Assembly (NCBI RefSeq): GCF_003788585.1 | Contig: NZ_AYKG01000003.1 | Location: forward strand, 19,820-83,819 | DNA: 64,000 nt | Origin: Salinisphaera japonica YTM-1 | GTDB lineage: Bacteria > Pseudomonadota > Gammaproteobacteria > Nevskiales > Salinisphaeraceae | Direction of reading: 5' to 3' | Shown here: positions 1 through 7,886 of the stretch, piece by piece | Layout of the letters: each line of letters opens with the position of its first letter | Numbering within the stretch: position 1 is the first letter of the stretch | Program-made: the position numbers and the translations under genes | Notes under the pieces: model-generated | What the model saw: the letters and a program-made list of their open reading frames with translations, nothing else | Told to the model about the DNA's origin: nothing | Database searches by the model: none

Positions 1-353
1 ATATCCATCGCGCACAGAAGATTGGCCAGCGCATGACCGAGATGGCGCTCCTGGGCGCGTCGCTCGGCGGTCTCACGCATGGCCAGCAGTCGGGCGCTCC
101 AGGTTGTCACGTCATCAATCGACGCCGCCCGCCAGGCCGTATGCAGCCGCTGCGTGATTGCCAGGTCGCCCGGCACGACACTGTAGGTGAACGCCCCGCG
201 CAGCCAGTCGGCGACGGCATCGACGTGGGTGATCTGGCCGTCGGCCACGGCGGTTTCCAGACCCTCGGAATAAGCAAAGGCGCCAACGGGCAGCGACGGG
301 CTGGCCAGCTGTAGCAGGCGCTGGAGCGCTAGGCCCGGCTGGCCGTCACCCAT
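1..353 (-). CDS. ureF: Urease accessory protein UreF (partial, C-terminus beyond window)
   Basis: The minus-strand reading frame begins with ATG at 353 and stays open to the window edge, so only about 117 N-terminal residues are visible. The segment LQLASPSLPVGAFAYSEGLE is the characteristic UreF N-terminus. UreF joins UreD and UreG in the GTP-dependent chaperone complex that delivers nickel to apo-urease in the cytoplasm. Its start overlaps the ureE stop codon by 8 bp, showing translational coupling in the ureDABCEF operon; ureG would be expected just outside the window. No anomaly is visible in the part present. Confidence 0.93.
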   Translation of the reverse strand, partial: MGDGQPGLALQRLLQLASPSLPVGAFAYSEGLETAVADGQITHVDAVADWLRGAFTYSVVPGDLAITQRLHTAWRAASIDDVTTWSARLLAMRETAERRAQERHLGHALANLLCAMD

Positions 354-876
354 GAGCCTGGCGGGGTGTCTCGTCCAGTGCGGCGGTATGATCCGCATGG
401 CCATGCCCGTGGGAATGCGGGTGATGATGCCCACCCGCAGCGTGGGCATGCCCTTCGTAGGCGCCCGGCTCGGGCTGAAAGGCACAGCAGCAGGCTCTGG
501 GGGTCACGCCGAGCCCGGCGACCATGGCATCAAGCACGTGATCATGGCGATAGGCCACCGCTTCGCAGGTTACCTGCAGCGGCACGTGACGATTGCCCAG
601 GTGATAACAGATCCGGTTGAGCAGCAGCCGATCGTGACAGTGCACATAGGACAGTGCTTCCGGCGCGGCGGCCACACGTACACACACCGAGCGCTCGGCA
701 TCGGTAAGCACGTCACCGTCGACCAGAACACTGCCACGCGCCAGCTGTATGCCGGCTTCGCGTCCGTCGTCGAGCACCACGCGCTGGCGCGATTTCTGGC
801 GGGCATCGAAATCCAGCGTCACGGTGGTATGAATCAGCGCGGGCGCCGCATCTTGTTTTCTATCGAGTCGTATCAT
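346..876 (-). CDS. ureE: Urease nickel metallochaperone UreE with His-rich tail
   Basis: UreE binds nickel and hands it to the UreDFG-urease complex. The N-terminal peptide-binding domain is followed by the metal-binding domain, and the tail is strongly His-rich (HHHPHSHGHGHADH), as in Klebsiella UreE, where the tail binds several Ni ions. I chose ATG 876 (MIRLDRKQ) because family members start near this point; an upstream in-frame ATG at 939 would add 21 unrelated residues but lies only 9 bp after the ureC stop, so it cannot be excluded. The gene lies between ureC and ureF and overlaps ureF by 8 bp. Confidence 0.93.
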   Translation of the reverse strand: MIRLDRKQDAAPALIHTTVTLDFDARQKSRQRVVLDDGREAGIQLARGSVLVDGDVLTDAERSVCVRVAAAPEALSYVHCHDRLLLNRICYHLGNRHVPLQVTCEAVAYRHDHVLDAMVAGLGVTPRACCCAFQPEPGAYEGHAHAAGGHHHPHSHGHGHADHTAALDETPRQAHG

Positions 877-948
877 GGGTTCTGCCCGGTTGCCGGGTCT
901 TTTGGTGTCGCGCATCGCGATCGCGGGAACAGGCGCCATCCGGTGCGC

Positions 949-2649
949 TCAGAACAGGAAATAGCGCTGTGCCAGCGCAAGCTCTGTGGCCGGCTCACAG
1001 GTTAACAGCTTGCCATCGGCACGCACTTCGTATGTTTGCGGATCCACGTCGAGATCGGGGCAATAATCGTTGTTCTTCATGTCGGCCTTGGACAGCGTTC
1101 GTGTGTTGCGTACGGCCACCAGCCGCTTGCCAAGGCCCAGCCGTTCGCCAATGCCGGCATCGATGGCGGCCTGTGAGGTGAACGTCACCGATGTGGCCGC
1201 GGTTGCGCGGCCAAAACCGGCGAACATGGGCCGATAATGAACCGGCTGCGGTGTGGGGATCGAGGCGTTGGGATCGCCCATCGGCGCCACCGCGATCATG
1301 CCGCCCTTGATCACCAGGGCCGGCTTGGCCCCGAAGAACGCCGGTTTCCAGAGCACCAGATCGGCCAGCTTGCCGACTTCCACCGAGCCCACCTCGTGGG
1401 CGATGCCGTGGGTGATGGCCGGGTTGATGGTGTATTTGGCGATATAGCGCTTGGCGCGGGCGTTATCGGCCGTCGTGTCGTCATCCAGCGGGCCACGCTG
1501 CAGACGCAGCTTGTGTGCGGTCTGCCAGGTCCGGGTGATCACTTCACCCACGCGGCCCATGGCCTGCGAGTCGGAGGCGATCATGGAAAACGCGCCCAGG
1601 TCATGCAGGATGTCCTCGGCGGCGATCGTCTCGCGCCGGATACGCGAATCGGCAAACGCCACGTCTTCGGCGATCGCCGGGTTCAGGTGATGACAGACCA
1701 TGAGCATATCCAGATGCTCATCCACCGTGTTGGCGGTATACGGCCGCGTCGGGTTGGTCGAGGACGGCAGGATATTGGCCTTGCCGGCCGCCACGATGAT
1801 GTCCGGCGCATGGCCGCCGCCGGCGCCCTCGGTGTGATAGGTATGGATCACCCGGTCGCCGAAAGCCGCAAACGTATCCTCGACGAAACCCGATTCATTG
1901 AGCGTATCGGTATGAATCGCCACCTGTACATCAAGGGCATCCGCCACGCTGAGACAGTTGTCGATGGCTGCGGGCGTGGTGCCCCAATCCTCGTGTAGCT
2001 TGAGCCCGGCCGCACCGGCCACGATCTGTTCGTGGAGTGCTTCGGGTTGGCTGGCATTGCCCTTGCCCAGAAACGCCAGATTCATGGGAAAGCCTTCGGC
2101 GGCCTCGAGCATGCGGTGCATATGCCACGGCCCGGGCGTGACCGTGGTGGCCTTGGTGCCCGTTGCCGGGCCGGTGCCGCCGCCGATCATAGTGGTTACA
2201 CCGGAAGCCAGGGCCTCCTCAATCTGCTGCGGGCAGACATAATGGATATGCGAGTCGATACCACCGGCCGTCAGAATTTGGCCTTCGCCGGCGATGATCT
2301 CGGTGCCCGGGCCGATGATGATATCGATCGCGTCCATGACATCCGGGTTGCCGGCCTTGCCGATCCCGCTGATACGCCCGTTTTTGATCGCCACGTCGGC
2401 CTTGACGATGCCCCACCAGTCCAGAATAACGGCGTTGGTGATGACCGTGTCGGCCGCCGTTTCGTTGGTGGCCTGGCTCTGGCCCATGCCGTCACGAATG
2501 ACCTTGCCACCGCCGAAGGAGACCTCGTCACCGGGCTGGCCGATATCGCGCTCGATCTCGATCGTCAAGGCCGTATCGGCCAGGCGTAGACGGTCACCGG
2601 TCGAGGGGCCGAACATTTCGGCGTGGGCGCGTCGGTCCATATCGGTCAT
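949..2649 (-). CDS. ureC: Urease subunit alpha (catalytic)
   Basis: Catalytic subunit of urease, hydrolysing urea to ammonia and carbamate in the cytoplasm. At 566 residues it is full length. All active-site residues sit at the same numbers as in Klebsiella UreC: His134 and His136 (SHIHY), carbamylated Lys217 (GLKLHEDWG), His246 (AIHTD), His272 (YHTEG), catalytic His320 beside flap Cys319 (MVCHH), and Asp360 (ASDSQ). The two-nickel centre should therefore be functional. The start overlaps the ureB stop by 4 bp (ATGA), typical of translational coupling. Third gene of the structural block in the operon. Confidence 0.98.
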   Translation of the reverse strand: MTDMDRRAHAEMFGPSTGDRLRLADTALTIEIERDIGQPGDEVSFGGGKVIRDGMGQSQATNETAADTVITNAVILDWWGIVKADVAIKNGRISGIGKAGNPDVMDAIDIIIGPGTEIIAGEGQILTAGGIDSHIHYVCPQQIEEALASGVTTMIGGGTGPATGTKATTVTPGPWHMHRMLEAAEGFPMNLAFLGKGNASQPEALHEQIVAGAAGLKLHEDWGTTPAAIDNCLSVADALDVQVAIHTDTLNESGFVEDTFAAFGDRVIHTYHTEGAGGGHAPDIIVAAGKANILPSSTNPTRPYTANTVDEHLDMLMVCHHLNPAIAEDVAFADSRIRRETIAAEDILHDLGAFSMIASDSQAMGRVGEVITRTWQTAHKLRLQRGPLDDDTTADNARAKRYIAKYTINPAITHGIAHEVGSVEVGKLADLVLWKPAFFGAKPALVIKGGMIAVAPMGDPNASIPTPQPVHYRPMFAGFGRATAATSVTFTSQAAIDAGIGERLGLGKRLVAVRNTRTLSKADMKNNDYCPDLDVDPQTYEVRADGKLLTCEPATELALAQRYFLF

Positions 2650-2972
2650 GTGTTGTCTGCCGTATCAAGGGCGCCCATCACCGCGCCGCGAAAGCCATAG
2701 ACCCGACGTGCACCGACATAGGGCACCAGCGTGATCCGGCGCGTATCGCCGGGCTCGAAACGCACGGCGGTGCCGGCGGGCACGTCCAGACGATGCCCGC
2801 GTGCGGCATCGCGATCGAACACGAGCGCCGGGTTGGTTTCAGCAAAATGATAGTGCGAACCCACCTGAATCGGCCGGTCGCCGGTGTTGGCGACATCCAG
2901 CGTCAGGCGCTCGCGGCCGGGGTTGATCTCGACACGGCCAGCGCGGGGCAAAAGTTCTCCGGGATGCATCAA
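2646..2972 (-). CDS. ureB: Urease subunit beta
   Basis: The 108-residue beta subunit of the three-subunit bacterial urease. It starts with the diagnostic [12 protein letters not shown] motif ([20 protein letters not shown]) and keeps the [14 protein letters not shown] segment that packs against UreC. It lies between ureA (7 bp upstream) and ureC (4-bp overlap), so the three structural subunits are separate genes rather than the fused form seen in Helicobacter. The length matches the family. Confidence 0.97.
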   Translation of the reverse strand: MMHPGELLPRAGRVEINPGRERLTLDVANTGDRPIQVGSHYHFAETNPALVFDRDAARGHRLDVPAGTAVRFEPGDTRRITLVPYVGARRVYGFRGAVMGALDTADNT

Positions 2973-2979
2973 TGGACTC

Positions 2980-3282
2980 CTATACGATGGGGTCGTGCAC
3001 GGTCACGAGCTTCGTGCCGTCGGTGAACGTGGCCTCGACCTGTACCTCGGTCAGCATTTCCGGCACCCCGTCCATGACGTCTTCACGCGTGAGCAACGTG
3101 CGTCCGTGGGCCATCATGTCAGCCACGCTGTACCCGGCACGCGCGCCCTCCATGAGGGCAGAGGCGATATAGGCCATCGCCTCCGGATAATTGAGTTTCA
3201 GGCCCTTGTCTCGTCGACGCTCGGCCAGCAGGCCGGCCGAAAAGATCAGCAGTTTGTCTTTCTCGCGAGGTGTCAGTTCCAT
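2980..3282 (-). CDS. ureA: Urease subunit gamma
   Basis: The 100-residue gamma subunit. The start [20 protein letters not shown] and the segment [19 protein letters not shown] are near-invariant in the family, as is the [20 protein letters not shown] region close to the C-terminus. First structural subunit of the operon, 7 bp upstream of ureB and about 40 bp after ureD. Nothing unusual. Confidence 0.98.
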   Translation of the reverse strand: MELTPREKDKLLIFSAGLLAERRRDKGLKLNYPEAMAYIASALMEGARAGYSVADMMAHGRTLLTREDVMDGVPEMLTEVQVEATFTDGTKLVTVHDPIV

Positions 3283-3323
3283 CGTCTCTACCGTTTAAGC
3301 CGCGGGCATCGCCCGATGCGTGC

Positions 3324-4190
3324 TCATGTTGCCCAGATACGCGGGGCGACCGCCGGTTTGCCCATCACCCGCGGACGCAGCGCCTGCCAGGCCAGCGCCA
3401 GTGTTTCACGCACGAAACGGCTGCTCTGGCCGAGCGCGCGCACGACCAGCAGTTGATCCACTAGCGTAACTGTATAACGCCCGTCGCCACTTACGGCGAG
3501 CTGGCGCAGTGCCTCGATGTCCTGCGCCACAAAGTCCTCGGGGCGATATGCAATGAGCGTGCCCATCGCGATCGCCCCGCCCAATCCCCAACCGGCATCC
3601 TGCAGGCACGAGTCGGCAAGACCCGGCACCCGCGTGCGCTCGGAAAAGATCGGGCGCGCCTCCAGACGCACGTCGAGACGCGTATCGAGATGGCCCTGCA
3701 TCAGGCGTTCTTCGATGGCCGGCCGGCCCAGCACCACGCTGTCCCAGACGATGACACGGCTGTCGGCCGATAGATCCACGTCAAGGCTCAGGGCAACATT
3801 GGCGCCGTCGAACAGAATCGCTTCCTGGGGAAGCCACTCCAGCCGACTGTTCGGCCCGGCATGCAACCCCACGCGTTGATGGGTGCCGGTTGCCGGTGTG
3901 CGATAGAACTTGCCGGCCGAGGGGGTCGTGACGAGCACGCTGGCCGCATCGACGGCCTCGATATCGATATCGATTCGATCGCCCTGAACCAACCCGCCCG
4001 GCGGGTGCAACAGCATAAGATGCGCAGTGCCATCGTCCTCTGGATACAACGCCCGCTGAATATACAGCGGGCCGGTATGCTGGCGCCGCACGGGCACGCT
4101 GCGCCCGTTTGATCGGGCCAGGCCCAGATCGATCTGCGCGCACCAGCCGGCGGCCGCAGCCGGGTCAGGACATTGTGGTGTCAGCGTAAT
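3324..4190 (-). CDS. ureD: Urease accessory protein UreD, probable non-canonical start
   Basis: UreD (UreH) binds apo-urease and recruits UreF/UreG for nickel insertion. The family signature RRQHTGPLYIQRALYPED and the LPQEAILFDGA segment are clear. The first ATG/GTG/TTG is GTG at 4097, but translation upstream of it in the same frame gives GWCAQIDLGLARSNGRSV, which matches the conserved UreD N-terminal beta strand. No ATG, GTG or TTG lies between this stretch and the upstream in-frame stop. Candidate starts are ATT at 4190 (GAGAG six bases before it) or CTG at 4184; I give the ATT as 5' limit. First gene of the ureDABCEF operon. The stop is certain, the start is not. Confidence 0.85.
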   Translation of the reverse strand: MTLTPQCPDPAAAAGWCAQIDLGLARSNGRSVPVRRQHTGPLYIQRALYPEDDGTAHLMLLHPPGGLVQGDRIDIDIEAVDAASVLVTTPSAGKFYRTPATGTHQRVGLHAGPNSRLEWLPQEAILFDGANVALSLDVDLSADSRVIVWDSVVLGRPAIEERLMQGHLDTRLDVRLEARPIFSERTRVPGLADSCLQDAGWGLGGAIAMGTLIAYRPEDFVAQDIEALRQLAVSGDGRYTVTLVDQLLVVRALGQSSRFVRETLALAWQALRPRVMGKPAVAPRIWAT

Positions 4191-4535
4191 GACAAGCTCT
4201 CGACGGATAACGGGCCCCGGTGGTTTTACACAAACTCATGCATCCGGGGAAGATGTTTCACGCACAAAAAAGGTTATTCGCAGATTACCGGGATTCGAGA
4301 ATGACAGTCCGCGAATAAACGCAAATAAAGCTGGTGGTTACGGTCCATTCATGCGAATCAAGTCGGCGACGAAGGCCCATGAAAGACGTCTTTCGGGATA
4401 ACCCACATTTAGCGCGCACGCGTTCGGGCTGCGCGAGTCGCTTCGATGCCACATCGCACGTTATTTGCGCTCATCTGCGTCTTTTGCGGACGAGTCGCCT
4501 GCGCCGCGTGGCATCCCGCTAATCTGCGGTGAACA
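4191..4535. repeat. Intergenic gap with degenerate CGCAGATT / CGCGAATAAACGC repeats
   Basis: No convincing gene lies between ureD and the terminator at 4536. The stretch contains scattered copies of the same short words found at 15500-16250 and 25440-25900: TTCGCAGATTACC near 4278, CCGCGAATAAACGCAAATAA near 4311, GCTCATCTGCGTC near 4468 and AATCTGCGG near 4521. They occur in both orientations and are degenerate. The ureD promoter should also lie here on the minus strand but I could not identify it. Confidence 0.5.
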
Positions 4536-4566
4536 CAAAAAAGCCCCGTCGTAAAAACGACGGGGC
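4536..4566 (-). terminator. Rho-independent terminator of the EF-hand gene
   Basis: An 8-bp perfect stem CCCCGTCG / CGACGGGG with an A/T loop. On the minus strand the 3' arm is followed by a run of T. It lies 30 bp after the stop of the EF-hand gene. Confidence 0.85.
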
Positions 4567-4596
4567 CACCGATCAGTCATCTGTTTTGCGACTGGC

Positions 4597-5412
4597 TTAT
4601 TCGTCAGTCGTATTCATGTCGGTGGTGGTATCGGTGTTCGCCGATCCGCTCATCTGTGTGCTGCCGCCGCTGGCATTGGCACTGCCGTTAGCCTCGGTCT
4701 GGGCTGCACCGTCCATATCGGCTTTCATGCCGGCACCGGCGCCCGCCATGCTGGACTTGGTCTTGTCCATGCGGTCGCTCATGCCCTGACGCATCTTGGC
4801 GCCGTCCTGCTTCATCTGCGTGCCGGCTTCCTTCATGCGCGTCTCGGCGTCTGCAGCCGATGTCGTCATGTTCTGCTTGGTCGTCGCGCCAGCGTTTTTC
4901 ACGTTCTGCTCGGCTTTATCCATGCCTTGGCCGGCTTTCTTCATGCCGTCCTGGGCACGCATCGCGCCTTCCGACATCTTTTTCTTGGTGCCGTCTTTCA
5001 TCACGGTGTAGGTATCCCCGCCGGATACGGCAGGGCCGGCCGTGCCGCCGGTCGCGGCTTCCATACCGGCCTTGAACTGCTCGAGCGTCACGCCGCTGGG
5101 CTTGGAGTCAGACGCCTTGGCGGCCGGGTCGGTCTTGATCGACTCGTTCGTCTTGAGCGACTCATAAAGCTTGGCCACGGTCGGGTTGGCCTGGGCTTCG
5201 CTCATGCTCAACACGCCGTTGCCGTCGGTATCGAGCTTTTTGAAGTGTGCGGCCATGCCGTGCCCGGCACCCGCGCTGGCGTTCATGCCGGCCGTCGAGG
5301 CGTTCGCGCTGACGTTGGCATTGGCACTCGTGTCCATGCTGTCCGTGGGCGCGGCGACTGCCGTGCCCGCAACGATGGCCAGACCGAAAGCAATAGCTGT
5401 TTTATTGAACAT
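4597..5412 (-). CDS. Secreted EF-hand protein with LEA-like amphipathic repeat tail
   Basis: A 271-residue protein with a clear signal peptide (FNKTAIAFGLAIVAGTAVAA, cleavage after AVAA), so probably periplasmic. One canonical EF-hand calcium loop, DTDGNGVLSMSE, lies at about residues 61-72; a second, weaker helix-loop-helix follows (SGVTLEQFKAGME). Residues of about 145-235 are a low-complexity amphipathic stretch rich in Met, Lys, Gln and Ala with recurring DGMKKAGQGMDKAEQN-like units, resembling LEA or apolipoprotein helices. The ends are Ala/Ser/Asn/Thr rich. Expressed alone, with its own terminator and a Shine-Dalgarno AAGGA. Function unknown; calcium binding is likely, a stress role is a guess. 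Confidence 0.8.
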   Translation of the reverse strand: MFNKTAIAFGLAIVAGTAVAAPTDSMDTSANANVSANASTAGMNASAGAGHGMAAHFKKLDTDGNGVLSMSEAQANPTVAKLYESLKTNESIKTDPAAKASDSKPSGVTLEQFKAGMEAATGGTAGPAVSGGDTYTVMKDGTKKKMSEGAMRAQDGMKKAGQGMDKAEQNVKNAGATTKQNMTTSAADAETRMKEAGTQMKQDGAKMRQGMSDRMDKTKSSMAGAGAGMKADMDGAAQTEANGSANASGGSTQMSGSANTDTTTDMNTTDE

Positions 5413-5433
5413 CTTAAGAAGTCCTTGGGACGT

Positions 5434-5453
5434 CTTGAATAAGAATCTTCAAG
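5434..5453. promoter_or_regulatory. Inverted repeat upstream of the EF-hand gene
   Basis: CTTGAA-N8-TTCAAG, a perfect 6-bp inverted repeat with an AT-rich centre, 22 bp upstream of the EF-hand start codon and positioned where a promoter or operator would be. No regulator can be named. Confidence 0.3.
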
Positions 5454-5529
5454 CTACGCTTGGGGTATGAATCACGGCTTAATCCGCGACTGGCGGCCTT
5501 GTGATGGATCACAACGACCGCGCCAAGGC

Positions 5530-6282
5530 TCAGGACGACTGATTCTCACGCTCGCGCCCGCCGGGGGCGAACGTACGGGCCGTGATGATACCCAGCTCAT
5601 AGAGCAGATAGACCGGCACCGCCAGCAGGGTCTGGGAGATGACGTCCGGCGGCGTCAGCAGCATGCCGCCGGCAAACGAGGCCACGAGCACGTAAGGGCG
5701 ATAACTGCCCAACTGCTTGGGCGTGACGAACCCGGCCCAGACGATCAGGAAGATCGCCACCGGCATCTCGAAGGCGATGCCGAAGGCCATGAACATCTTG
5801 AGCACGAAATCCAGATAGCTCGAGATATCGGTCATCACCGACACGCCGGCCGGTGCCACCGAGATGAAGAAGCCGAACACGATCGGAAAGATCACGAACT
5901 GGGCAAACGCCATGCCGAAGTAGAACAGCAGCGTCGAGGACACCAGCAGCGGCGTCATCAACCGGCGTTCGTTGAGATACAGCCCGGGGGCGACGAACAT
6001 CCACACCTGATACAGCGTCCAGGGCAATGACAGCACGAACGACAGCATCATCGCCAGCTTGACCGGGACCAGGAACGGTGCGGTGACGCCGGTGGCGATC
6101 AGGCTGTTGGTGTCGGGCATGTGCGCCAGAAGCGGCCCGGACAGAAACGTGAACAGCGGGCGCGAGAAATAGAAACACGGCAGAAACACGACCGTGATGC
6201 CGGCCACGATACGAATCACTCGAGTGCGCAGCTCGAGCAGATGCGCCATCAAGGGCTGTTCTTGTTCGTCCGAGGTGCTCAC
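5530..6282 (-). CDS. tatC: Sec-independent protein translocase TatC
   Basis: The 250-residue multispanning receptor of the twin-arginine translocase in the inner membrane. It begins with the conserved cytoplasmic LMAHLLELRTRVIRI motif and contains the PFLVPVKLAMM and FGIAFEMPVAIF segments with six predicted hydrophobic spans. The start overlaps the tatB stop by 4 bp (ATGA). Last gene of hisI-hisE-tatA-tatB-tatC on the minus strand. Confidence 0.97.
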   Translation of the reverse strand: MSTSDEQEQPLMAHLLELRTRVIRIVAGITVVFLPCFYFSRPLFTFLSGPLLAHMPDTNSLIATGVTAPFLVPVKLAMMLSFVLSLPWTLYQVWMFVAPGLYLNERRLMTPLLVSSTLLFYFGMAFAQFVIFPIVFGFFISVAPAGVSVMTDISSYLDFVLKMFMAFGIAFEMPVAIFLIVWAGFVTPKQLGSYRPYVLVASFAGGMLLTPPDVISQTLLAVPVYLLYELGIITARTFAPGGRERENQSS

Positions 6283-6653
6283 GTATTACGGTCTTTATCG
6301 GTCGATTTTGGGGTCGATTTCGAGGTCGGTGTCGATGCGGATTTGTCGTCGGCCGCATCCCGCTCCAGCTCGCTTTTGAGCGGCCGCATGACCGAATCGA
6401 CCTCGCGATCGGTGTTATCGCGTGCCTGGCGGGTTTCCGACTCGATCTGCTCGCGTGCCTCGCGGACCTCGCGCCGGATATCGTCGGCCTTGACCTCGCG
6501 CTCGAGCTCGCTGGTCAGCGCGCTCATGTAGTGCTTGGCCTGGCCCACCCAGCGACCCATGGTCCGGGCGACCACCGGCAAGCGCTCGGGCCCCAGCACG
6601 ATCAGGCCGATGACGGCCAGAACGCTCAGCTCCCAGAAACCGATGTCGAACAT
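6279..6653 (-). CDS. tatB: Sec-independent protein translocase TatB
   Basis: The 124-residue TatB starts MFDIGFWELSVLAVIGLIVL, the diagnostic Glu-containing transmembrane helix, followed by the GPERLP hinge, an amphipathic helix and a long charged tail (DKSASTPTSKSTPKSTDKD). With TatC it forms the twin-arginine signal receptor. 32 bp downstream of tatA and overlapping tatC, which distinguishes it by position and length from TatA. Confidence 0.95.
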   Translation of the reverse strand: MFDIGFWELSVLAVIGLIVLGPERLPVVARTMGRWVGQAKHYMSALTSELEREVKADDIRREVREAREQIESETRQARDNTDREVDSVMRPLKSELERDAADDKSASTPTSKSTPKSTDKDRNT

Positions 6654-6685
6654 AGCGGCTCGTTATCGTCGCAGGTGCGCGCGGC

Positions 6686-6946
6686 TCAATCGCGCGGGGT
6701 GTTCGAGCGCTGGCGATCGTGCGTTTCGGAATCGGCCCGATCGCGATTGGCGTGCTCGACGACCTGTGGGTCATCGTCGTCTTCGGTCTTGTCCTTATCC
6801 TTGTCTTCGTCCTTGATCGCCGAACGAAAGCCCTTGAGCGCCGAGCCCAGATCCGGGCCGAGGTTGCGCAGGCGCTTGGAGCCAAACAGAAGTAGAACGA
6901 TCGCCAGAACGATCAGGAGCTGCCAGATACTGATACCGCTGAGCAT
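6686..6946 (-). CDS. tatA: Sec-independent protein translocase TatA
   Basis: The 86-residue pore-forming TatA. The N-terminus [20 protein letters not shown] is the short membrane helix plus FG hinge, followed by the amphipathic helix [16 protein letters not shown] and a highly acidic tail rich in Asp, Glu and Lys. 12 bp downstream of hisE, so it is translated from the his-tat transcript. Confidence 0.95.
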   Translation of the reverse strand: MLSGISIWQLLIVLAIVLLLFGSKRLRNLGPDLGSALKGFRSAIKDEDKDKDKTEDDDDPQVVEHANRDRADSETHDRQRSNTPRD

Positions 6947-6958
6947 GATTTCCTCCAG

Positions 6959-7312
6959 CTAGTCGTGGCGGCTTTCGCCGCCGCCGTGTCGTGCGGCCTT
7001 TTCATCATGGCCGGATACGCCGAATCGGCGTGCGAGTTCGTCTTGTACCGCCTGAGCGTTCAAGCCGCGTGATTGTAATAACACCATACAGTGAAACCAT
7101 AAATCCGCGATTTCGTGCACGACATGGTTGTCGTCGTTTTCTGCGGCGGCCTCGACAACCTCGTCGGCCTCTTCGCTGATTTTCGCGCAGATCTTTTCCG
7201 TGCCACCGGCATACAGCGACGCGGTATAGCTTTTAGCCGCATCGGCCTGGCTGCGCTCGGCCAATGCCCGATCGAGTACGGCGAATATATCCTGCCCGGA
7301 CGGTGGTTTCAT
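6959..7312 (-). CDS. hisE: Phosphoribosyl-ATP pyrophosphatase
   Basis: Second step of histidine synthesis: hydrolysis of phosphoribosyl-ATP to phosphoribosyl-AMP. The MazG-like helical fold is shown by KISEEADEVVEAA and HEIADLWFHCMVLL, which supply the Mg-binding Glu/Asp residues. I prefer ATG 7312 (GTGAG upstream, gives a 117-residue protein starting MKPPSGQDIF) over ATG 7333, which lies inside hisI. HisI and HisE are separate proteins here, unlike the fused HisIE of enterics, and they are detached from hisBHAF, which lie 5 kb away on the other strand. Confidence 0.93.
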   Translation of the reverse strand: MKPPSGQDIFAVLDRALAERSQADAAKSYTASLYAGGTEKICAKISEEADEVVEAAAENDDNHVVHEIADLWFHCMVLLQSRGLNAQAVQDELARRFGVSGHDEKAARHGGGESRHD

Positions 7313-7319
7313 ATCGGAC

Positions 7320-7724
7320 TCACGATTTGCCATACATTTGTTCGGGGTCAGTGATCACCGGCTCATCGGCCTGCCAGGTGCCTTTGTCGAGCACCCGATA
7401 GAAACAGGATTCCCGCCCGGTATGACAGGCCACGCCACCCATCTGCTCGACCTGGAGCAGCAGCGCGTCGGCGTCGCAGTCCAGGGCGATGGAGACGATG
7501 CGTTGCAGATTGCCCGAGGTTTCGCCCTTGCGCCATAGCTTGGACCGCGAACGTGACCAGTATGTGGCATAACCGGAGGCCACGGTCGCGGCCAGCGATT
7601 CACGATTCATCCAGGCCAGGGTCAGCACGCGCTTCGTATCAGCCGCCTGGGTGATCACCGGGGCCAGCCCCTGGGCGTTCCAGGCGATCTGATCCAGCCA
7701 GGCCGTCGTGTCTTGATCGTTCAT
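7320..7724 (-). CDS. hisI: Phosphoribosyl-AMP cyclohydrolase
   Basis: Third step of histidine synthesis. The 134-residue protein has the signature [20 protein letters not shown] and the metal-ligand motif [15 protein letters not shown] followed by [11 protein letters not shown], containing the catalytic Cys residues. First gene of the minus-strand hisI-hisE-tatABC transcription unit and divergent from trkA, from which it is separated by a 162-bp region carrying a perfect hairpin. Confidence 0.96.
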   Translation of the reverse strand: MNDQDTTAWLDQIAWNAQGLAPVITQAADTKRVLTLAWMNRESLAATVASGYATYWSRSRSKLWRKGETSGNLQRIVSIALDCDADALLLQVEQMGGVACHTGRESCFYRVLDKGTWQADEPVITDPEQMYGKS

Positions 7725-7810
7725 CGAGCGTGTCTTTGACGGGATGTTTCAAATGGCGCGTCATCCTACGCCTTGTCGCGGTGTCGCGCAGGCCGGTGCG
7801 CCTGCGGGTC

Positions 7811-7847
7811 ACGGGCCGTGTGCGCCCGCCGGGCGCACACGGCCCGT
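7811..7847. promoter_or_regulatory. Perfect 17-bp stem, 3-nt loop hairpin between hisI and trkA
   Basis: ACGGGCCGTGTGCGCCC (7811-7827), loop GCC, then the exact reverse complement (7831-7847). It ends 39 bp before the trkA start codon. No T run follows on either strand, so it does not resemble a standard terminator. In an mRNA leader it would form a very stable structure; as DNA it could cruciform or bind a dimeric protein. Confidence 0.6.
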
Positions 7848-7886
7848 GCTTGTACGATACGCCAACAGCGCCTACTGTTGCCGCGC

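Noticed and set aside
4189..4401. Plus-strand open frame in the gap upstream of ureD
   Set aside because: Composed of degenerate intergenic repeats, no ribosome-binding site, no recognisable protein pattern.
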